This document shows, piece by piece, positions 8,709 to 13,588 of a DNA stretch of 13,588 nucleotides. Source of the stretch: CAYJLW01 sp964370965. Lineage in GTDB: Bacteria; Actinomycetota; Acidimicrobiia; UBA2766. A model generated the notes under the pieces. It had not been told where the DNA came from. It searched no databases and worked only from the letters and a program-made list of their open reading frames with translations. The first letter of the stretch is position 1. Each line of letters begins with the position of its first letter. The position numbers were made by a program, and so were the translations under genes. Location of the stretch: contig CAYJLW010000095.1 in NCBI GenBank assembly GCA_964370965.1, positions 1 through 13,588 of the forward strand, written 5' to 3'.

Positions 8709-10769
8709 ATGGCGGGGGACGACTGGCGGAGCATCGGACAGACCTCGGAGATGCCCGCGGAGCGGGACGGGGACGCCTGGGTCCTGCAGGACGAGGAGCG
8801 TGAGGTGCGCCTCACGAACCTCACGAAGGCGTACTGGCCGGCGGCCGGGGGCAGCGCAGAGGTCACCAAGGGCGACCTCTGCGAGTACTACTGGAACGCG
8901 GCGCCCTGGATCCTGCCCCACACAGCCGACAGGCCCCTCACGCTGCACCGTATGCCCGAGGGCGTGGCGGGGGAGGGCTTCTACGAGAAGCGCGCTCCGG
9001 GTCACACGCCGGAGTGGGTGGCCCGTTGTCGGATGCCGGCGTCAGAGCGCAGCGGCCGGGGGGAGACCGAGTACCTCCTGGCCCGGCGCCGCAGCGACCT
9101 CCTCTGGCTGGCGAACCTGGGCTGCATCGAGATACACCCGCTGCACAGCCGTTTCTGGCGCCTCGACCGGCCCGACTACGCCTTCTTCGACCTCGACCCC
9201 AACGAGGTCGGCTTCGAGGACGTCCGGGCGGTGGCGCTGGTGCTGGGCGACGTCCTGGGGGAACTGGGGTTGGTGTCGTACCCGAAGACGAGCGGCGCGA
9301 CCGGCCTGCAGATCTTCCTCCCCCTCGACGGCCGCCACGACTACGCGGAGGTGCGCGGGTTCGTGACCGCTGTCGGCGGACTCCTGGCGGCCGCCTATCC
9401 GGAGAAGGTGACGATGACCGTCGAGGTCGCCCGTCGCGGCTCCCGCGTCTTCGTCGACGCCAACATGAACCGCCGGGGCCAGAACATCGCCGGGGTCTAC
9501 TGCGTGCGTCCCGTGCCCGGGGCGTGCGTGTCCACGCCCCTGACGTGGGACGAGGTCGCGGCCGGGGCCGTACCGCAGGACTTCCGCATCGACAACGTCC
9601 TCGCCCGCGTGCAAGAGCGGGGCGACCTCTTCGCCCCGGTGCAGTCCGGGGAGGGCAACCTCGACGCCGCGATGGCGCGCCTCGGACTCGACCTGCCCGC
9701 CGCCCGCCGGCGGGCCCTGCACGGCGACGGCCGCCACCTGGACCCCGACTCCGTGCACAAGGCGGGCCTGGGCGCCTACGACACCCGGCGGGACGCGGCG
9801 AAGACGCCCGAGCCGCTCCCCTCCGGCGAGGGGGCGGGCGTGCGGCCGGCGTGGGCGCCCCCGGGACCCTTCTTCGTCATCCAGCAGCACTACGCGACAC
9901 GCCTCCATCACGACGTCCGCTTCGAGGCCGGCGGCGCCCTCGTCTCCTGGGCGGTGCCCAGAGGCCTGCCCCCGGAGCCCGGCGAGCGTCGCCTCGCCGT
10001 GCCCACCGAGGACCACCCCCTCGCCTACGCCGACTTCACGGGGGAGATCCCGGCCGGGGAGTACGGGGCGGGAGCGGTGCGCCGCTACGACGCCGGGCCC
10101 TACGAGTTGCTCGAAGCGGACGCCGAGAAGTGGACCGTGCGCCTCCACGGTCACCGGGAGACCGGCGAGTTCCACTTCGTGCGCACGAAGGGGAGCCAGG
10201 GTCTCGTCCTGCGCTCGGCGGCCTGCCCGCCCGCCGCGGTCGTCCTCCCCCCCGTCGTCCGCCCGGCCCGTTGGGCGCCGGGCGCCGGGGTCCCGGGGGA
10301 CAGGCCGGGTCCGAACCGGGACTGGCGTTTCGAGCCGCTCTGGCCCGGGCGCCGCGTCCTCGTGGAGTGCGTGTACCAGGGCCCGGGGCGGGTCTACGAC
10401 GGCAGTGGCGCAGACGTCACAGGGGCGCACCCCGGGCTGGTCCGCATCGGCGACCGGGTCGTGGGGCGCACGGCGCTCCTCGACGGCGTCGTCGCGGGTG
10501 AGACCCTCGTCGTCCTCGACCTCCCCTTCCACGACGGCGAGGACCTCACGGAGCGGCCCCTCGTGGAGCGCCTCGCCCGCCTCGGCGAGGCGGTCGTCCC
10601 CGACGGAACCCGCGTCCGGCTCAACGTGGGCGCCGACGGCGACCCCGGCCCCCTCCAGGAGGCCCTTGGCGCGGCGGGCGAGAGCGTCCCCTTCCTGTCC
10701 CGTCGGCTTGACTCCCCCTACCGCTACGGGGTTGCCTCACGGGCCTGGCGCCTGCTGGGCGTGACGTGA
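8709..10769 (+). CDS. ligD: LigD-like end-joining protein: polymerase, 3'-phosphoesterase and degenerate ligase domain
   Basis: LigD acts with Ku in bacterial non-homologous end joining. This 686-residue protein follows the mycobacterial order Pol-PE-Lig. Polymerase domain (about 30-330): metal-binding FFDLDP with Asp161/Asp163, KTSGATGLQ (193-201), FVDAN with Asp250, and VSTPLTWDEV (274-283); the usual His of KTSGxxGxH is Gln201. Phosphoesterase domain (about 385-505): IQQHYATRLHHDVRFE (391-406) with His394, His400, Asp402 and Arg404, EDHPLAYADF with His436, and EIPAGEYGAG. C-terminal region (538-686): still aligns by eye with a LigD adenylation domain (WRFEPLWPG, LLDG, LDSPYRYG, SRAW), but the lysine motif KxDG is LWPG (544-547), and the OB-fold domain is absent. 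The ligase part is therefore probably dead. No ku gene or other ligase is in the window. ATG 8709 has a good Shine-Dalgarno. Confidence 0.88.
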   Translation: MAGDDWRSIGQTSEMPAERDGDAWVLQDEEREVRLTNLTKAYWPAAGGSAEVTKGDLCEYYWNAAPWILPHTADRPLTLHRMPEGVAGEGFYEKRAPGHTPEWVARCRMPASERSGRGETEYLLARRRSDLLWLANLGCIEIHPLHSRFWRLDRPDYAFFDLDPNEVGFEDVRAVALVLGDVLGELGLVSYPKTSGATGLQIFLPLDGRHDYAEVRGFVTAVGGLLAAAYPEKVTMTVEVARRGSRVFVDANMNRRGQNIAGVYCVRPVPGACVSTPLTWDEVAAGAVPQDFRIDNVLARVQERGDLFAPVQSGEGNLDAAMARLGLDLPAARRRALHGDGRHLDPDSVHKAGLGAYDTRRDAAKTPEPLPSGEGAGVRPAWAPPGPFFVIQQHYATRLHHDVRFEAGGALVSWAVPRGLPPEPGERRLAVPTEDHPLAYADFTGEIPAGEYGAGAVRRYDAGPYELLEADAEKWTVRLHGHRETGEFHFVRTKGSQGLVLRSAACPPAAVVLPPVVRPARWAPGAGVPGDRPGPNRDWRFEPLWPGRRVLVECVYQGPGRVYDGSGADVTGAHPGLVRIGDRVVGRTALLDGVVAGETLVVLDLPFHDGEDLTERPLVERLARLGEAVVPDGTRVRLNVGADGDPGPLQEALGAAGESVPFLSRRLDSPYRYGVASRAWRLLGVT

Positions 10770-10772
10770 ATC

Positions 10773-10778
10773 AGGGGG
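10773..10778 (+). promoter_or_regulatory. Shine-Dalgarno AGGGGG that sets the first acyl-CoA dehydrogenase start
   Basis: The G-run ends 5 nt before ATG 10784. A competing in-frame GTG at 10766 overlaps the ligD stop as GTGA. The paralogue downstream begins MDF(H)D in the same way as a start at 10784, which supports ATG 10784. Confidence 0.55.
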
Positions 10779-10783
10779 ATGTG

Positions 10784-12040
10784 ATGGACTTCGACGACTC
10801 CGCGGAGGAGGCGGCGTTCCGGGAGGAGGCGCGGGCCTGGCTGGAGGCCAACGTCCCGCCCCGCAGCGGCCGCAGCGGAGAGGCGCTCATCTTCGCGGAC
10901 GTCGAGGACGCCGAGTTCGTGGCCACGGGCAAGGTCTGGCAGCGCACTCTCTACGAGGGGGGATGGGCGGGCCTGGGGTGGCCCAAGGAGTACGGCGGGC
11001 GGGGCGCGGCCCTCATGGAGCGGGTCATCTGGGGTCAGGAGTGCGCCCGGGTGGGTACACCCGTGCCGGTCAACATCATCGGCGAGGGCATGGCCGGACC
11101 CACGATCATCGCCATGGGGACCGAGGATCAGAAGCGGCGCTTCCTCGAGCCGATGCTGCGCGGCGACGAGGTCTGGTGCCAGCTCTTCAGTGAGCCCGGC
11201 GCCGGTTCGGACCTGGGCGCCTGCCAGACCCGCGCCGACCGCGACGGTGACGAGTGGGTGGTGAACGGCCAGAAGGTCTGGACCTCCGCGGCGCACTACG
11301 CCGACTGGGGGGTTCTCATCGCCCGTACCGACTGGGACGCCCCCAAGCACAGGGGGATCACGTACTTCGTCGTCGACATGGCCTCTCCCGGTGTCGCCGT
11401 GAGGCCTCTCCGCCAGATGACCGGGGGGGCGAGCTTCAACGAGGTCTACCTCGACGACGTCCGTGTCCCGGACGACCTCCGCATCGGCCCGGTCGACGGC
11501 GGCTGGCCCGTGGCCGTGAACACGCTCATGAACGAGCGCATGTCCCTGGGTGCGTCCGGTCTCACCGGGGGCTTGGGCTACGACGACTTCTTCGACTTCC
11601 TCCAGCGGCCCCGCCCCGGAGGCCGCCGCCTGACCGACGACCCGGTGGTCCGCCAGCTCGCCGCCCGCCTCTACTCCCAGGCGCACGCCCTCACCTGGAC
11701 GGGCTACCGGGCCCTCTCGCGCCTGAAGCAGGGGTTCATGCCCGGAGCGGAGGGGTCCGTGGCGAAGCTCGCCGTGTCCCGCATCGCCCGTGACGCCGTG
11801 GCCCTCTTCACGGCCACCTTGGGGGCCGACCTCGTCGCCGGCCCCGAGGGCGTCGACGGCGGGGAGGTGGCGCAGTGGCGCGAGATGCTCCTCTTCGCGC
11901 CGGCGGCGCACATCGCCGGCGGCACCGACCAGGTGCAGCGCAACATCATCGGGGAGCGGGTCCTCGGCCTCCCCCCCGAGCCCCGTACCGACAAGGCCGT
12001 GCCTTTTCGCGAGGTGCCCGTCAGCACCCAGACGCCCTGA
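10784..12040 (+). CDS. acyl-CoA dehydrogenase family protein (first of a tandem pair)
   Basis: This 418-residue flavoenzyme homologue would oxidise an acyl-CoA thioester at alpha-beta using FAD. An N-terminal helical domain begins at MDFDDSAEEAAFREEARAWL. The middle beta domain carries CQLFSEPGAGSDLGA (132-146) and NGQKVWTSAAHYADW (161-175), the usual FAD/substrate segments. The C-terminal helical domain ends in GGTDQVQRNIIGERVLGLP (379-397). At the MCAD Glu376 position (YEGT) there is Gly379, while Glu251 in MNERM lies where isovaleryl- and long-chain acyl-CoA dehydrogenases place their catalytic Glu; Glu251 is thus the likely base, by inference. It starts 14 bp after ligD ends and is followed after 38 bp by a paralogue. 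Steroid, branched-chain or fatty acyl substrates are all possible. An alternative start is GTG 10766. Confidence 0.93.
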   Translation: MDFDDSAEEAAFREEARAWLEANVPPRSGRSGEALIFADVEDAEFVATGKVWQRTLYEGGWAGLGWPKEYGGRGAALMERVIWGQECARVGTPVPVNIIGEGMAGPTIIAMGTEDQKRRFLEPMLRGDEVWCQLFSEPGAGSDLGACQTRADRDGDEWVVNGQKVWTSAAHYADWGVLIARTDWDAPKHRGITYFVVDMASPGVAVRPLRQMTGGASFNEVYLDDVRVPDDLRIGPVDGGWPVAVNTLMNERMSLGASGLTGGLGYDDFFDFLQRPRPGGRRLTDDPVVRQLAARLYSQAHALTWTGYRALSRLKQGFMPGAEGSVAKLAVSRIARDAVALFTATLGADLVAGPEGVDGGEVAQWREMLLFAPAAHIAGGTDQVQRNIIGERVLGLPPEPRTDKAVPFREVPVSTQTP

Positions 12041-12078
12041 CATCCGTCCGCCCGACACGACACCGGAGACCGACCACC

Positions 12079-13308
12079 ATGGACTTCCACGACACGCCCG
12101 AAGAGGCCGCGTTCCGCGCCGAGGTGCGCTCCTGGCTCGAGTCCGTCTCGGAGCCTGCTCGGCCCTCCGAGGTGCCCTCCCTCGCGATCGTCGCCGAATG
12201 GGGGCCCGAGGAGGAGAGGGAGAAGATGGCCGCCGCCAGGGTGTGGCAGGCGACCAAGTTCGACGCCGGATGGGCGGGTGTGACGTGGCCCAGGGACGTG
12301 GGCGGGCGGGGCGGTTCCACCATGGAGGGCGTGATATTCGGGATGGAGGAGGCGAGGCGGGACGTGCCCAGGGGCGAGCTCACCGTGGGCCTGGGCTGGA
12401 TCGGCCCCGCTGTCAACGTCCTCGGGAGTCAGGACCAGCGCCTCCGCTTCCTGCCGCCGCTCCTGCGCGGCGACGAGGTCTGGTGCCAGCTCTTCAGCGA
12501 GCCCGGTGCAGGCTCGGACCTCGCCGGGATCGCCACGAGGGCCGAGCGTGACGGCGACGTGTGGCGCCTCACCGGCCAGAAGGTCTGGACGACCTTCGCG
12601 CACATGTCCGACTACGGACTTTGCATCGCCCGCACCGACCCGGACGCGCCCAAGCACAAGGGCCTCACGGCGTTCGTCGTCGAGATGGACCAGCCCGGTG
12701 TCGAGTGCCGGCCGCTGCGCCAGATCACGGGGGCGGCGAACTTCAACGAGGTGTTCCTCGACGGAGCCGTCGCCCGGGACGAGTGGCGCATCGGGGAGGT
12801 GGGGGACGGATGGCGCTTCGCCATGGTCACCTTCATGCACGAACGCACGAGTGGCGGGGCGGGCGCGGGCGCCGGGATCGACTCCCTCGTCCGCCTCGTG
12901 CAGCGCTGCGGCCGGGACGGCGACCCCGTGATCCGCGATCGCGTGATGCGCTGCTACTGCGGCTCGAAGGCCTTGCAGTACCAGGGGTTGCGTCTCCTCA
13001 CGTCGGTCCTGCGGGGGGAGGCGCCGGGGCCGGAGGGCTCCACGATGAAGCTTCTCTTCACGAACGTCGCCACCGAGATGTACGACGTCGCTCTCGCCGT
13101 GCAGGGCCCCGCCGGGGTGCTCGACGGCGCCGACGCCCCGATGAACGGCGCTTGGCAGGCGGCCTTCCTGGGCCTGCCGGGCATCCGCATCGGCGGGGGC
13201 ACCGACGACATCCAGCGCAACATCATCGGCGAGCGCGTCCTCGGCCTCCCCGGCGACATCCGGGTGGACAAGGGCATTCCCTTCAAGGACGTTCCCCGGA
13301 GCGTGTAG
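12079..13308 (+). CDS. acyl-CoA dehydrogenase family protein (second of a tandem pair)
   Basis: This 409-residue paralogue of the preceding gene starts MDFHDTPEEAAFRAEVRSWL. It shares the segment RGDEVWCQLFSEPGAGSDL (130-148) exactly, then TGQKVWTTFAHMSDYG (165-180), and ends with GGGTDDIQRNIIGERVLGLP (372-391). The MCAD-type Glu position is Gly373; Glu255 in MHERT is the candidate catalytic base, as in the partner. The C-terminal helical domain differs more from the neighbour than the middle domain does (for example a Cys-containing CYCGSKALQ at 292-300), so the two may differ in substrate or form a heteromer, as adjacent FadE pairs do in mycobacterial steroid degradation. ATG 12079 is preceded by GGAG at a somewhat long 11-nt spacing. 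Two hairpins follow downstream. Confidence 0.93.
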   Translation: MDFHDTPEEAAFRAEVRSWLESVSEPARPSEVPSLAIVAEWGPEEEREKMAAARVWQATKFDAGWAGVTWPRDVGGRGGSTMEGVIFGMEEARRDVPRGELTVGLGWIGPAVNVLGSQDQRLRFLPPLLRGDEVWCQLFSEPGAGSDLAGIATRAERDGDVWRLTGQKVWTTFAHMSDYGLCIARTDPDAPKHKGLTAFVVEMDQPGVECRPLRQITGAANFNEVFLDGAVARDEWRIGEVGDGWRFAMVTFMHERTSGGAGAGAGIDSLVRLVQRCGRDGDPVIRDRVMRCYCGSKALQYQGLRLLTSVLRGEAPGPEGSTMKLLFTNVATEMYDVALAVQGPAGVLDGADAPMNGAWQAAFLGLPGIRIGGGTDDIQRNIIGERVLGLPGDIRVDKGIPFKDVPRSV

Positions 13309-13425
13309 CGCGGGGACGCCAGGGCGGGCTCTGCCGTCTGCTCCGCACCTGCGGGCGCTCCGCGTGCCGGCGAGGACCCCTCACCCCGCCGGCGCTCGGC
13401 CAGAACGGCGCCCAGTGGGGCCGTA

Positions 13426-13444
13426 GGGCCGGCTCCGCCGGCCC
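13426..13444 (+). terminator. perfect 8-bp GC hairpin downstream of the acyl-CoA dehydrogenase pair
   Basis: GGGCCGGC (13426-13433), loop TCC, GCCGGCCC (13437-13444). It lies 118 bp after the last stop codon in noncoding DNA. There is no T-tract, as is common for candidate terminators in GC-rich actinobacteria. Confidence 0.4.
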
Positions 13445-13493
13445 GGAACGGCGATCCGGCGGCACGCGGCCCGGCCCTGAAGGGGGGAGGATA

Positions 13494-13516
13494 GAGGGGG
13501 GACACAGTCCCCCTTC
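13494..13516. terminator. second hairpin (10-bp stem) in the right-hand noncoding region
   Basis: GGGGGAC (13497-13503), loop ACA, GTCCCCC (13507-13513), extended outward by G-T, A-T and G-C pairs to 13494/13516. It could be a terminator for either strand or an intergenic repeat element. Confidence 0.4.
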
Positions 13517-13588
13517 GATCCATCCGGCGCTTCGGATCTTGGCGGGGTCTGGCAGGGGGTGACGAGCGCAAAGTGATGCGGTTCTCCC

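Larger units (their letters stand above)
13309..13588. other. noncoding right-hand end of the window
   Basis: Apart from the two hairpins at 13426-13444 and 13494-13516, I see no credible gene, RNA or mobile element. Open frames crossing it are Arg/Pro/Gly-rich continuations of shadow frames. Confidence 0.5.

Noticed and set aside
12954..13571. Minus-strand open frame of about 205 codons at the right end
   Set aside because: Mostly antisense to the second acyl-CoA dehydrogenase, with a Pro/Arg/Ala-rich product and no motif.

Overview
The window is about 13.6 kb of very GC-rich DNA with strong G/C preference at third codon positions. It carries an F420-type luciferase-like oxidoreductase, two tandem acyl-CoA dehydrogenases of the kind abundant in Actinomycetota, and a LigD-like end-joining protein. 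This fits a high-GC actinobacterium. Uncultured Acidimicrobiia-like lineages are a plausible guess, but no marker gene here fixes the taxonomy. I saw no tRNA, rRNA, CRISPR array, insertion sequence or phage gene, so the region looks like ordinary chromosome.

Layout. (1) 1-885, minus: an alpha/beta hydrolase whose stop codon lies beyond the left edge. (2) 938-3573, plus, divergent from it by 52 bp: a 547-residue tandem ThyX-like protein, overlapping by 4 bp (GTGA) a luciferase-like (LLM) F420-type oxidoreductase. (3) 3591-8463, minus: in transcription order, an eIF2B-alpha/ribose-1,5-bisphosphate-isomerase-like protein, a predicted secreted lipoprotein with a barrel-like domain, and a 917-residue PAS-PAS-PAS-HisKA-HATPase-REC-HPt hybrid kinase. 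The kinase gene converges on the oxidoreductase gene, and a 23-bp inverted repeat links their two stop codons. (4) 8464-8708: a divergent intergenic region with three perfect tandem copies of a 14-bp unit. (5) 8709-13308, plus: a LigD-like protein (polymerase, phosphoesterase and an apparently dead ligase remnant), then two paralogous acyl-CoA dehydrogenases. (6) 13309-13588: noncoding, with two strong hairpins.

No single pathway unites the window. The tightest links are the translationally coupled ThyX-like/LLM pair, both flavin or deazaflavin type, and the acyl-CoA dehydrogenase pair, which may form a heteromeric enzyme. The least ordinary items are two proteins whose catalytic signatures have decayed in a structured way. 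The LigD homologue keeps the polymerase metal ligands and phosphoesterase residues but has lost the ligase lysine motif and the OB domain. The double ThyX protein splits the RHR-x7-S signature between its halves: one keeps the RHR part, the other the Ser/Arg part. The eIF2B-like protein has likewise lost the catalytic Cys of sugar-phosphate isomerases while keeping the Asp.
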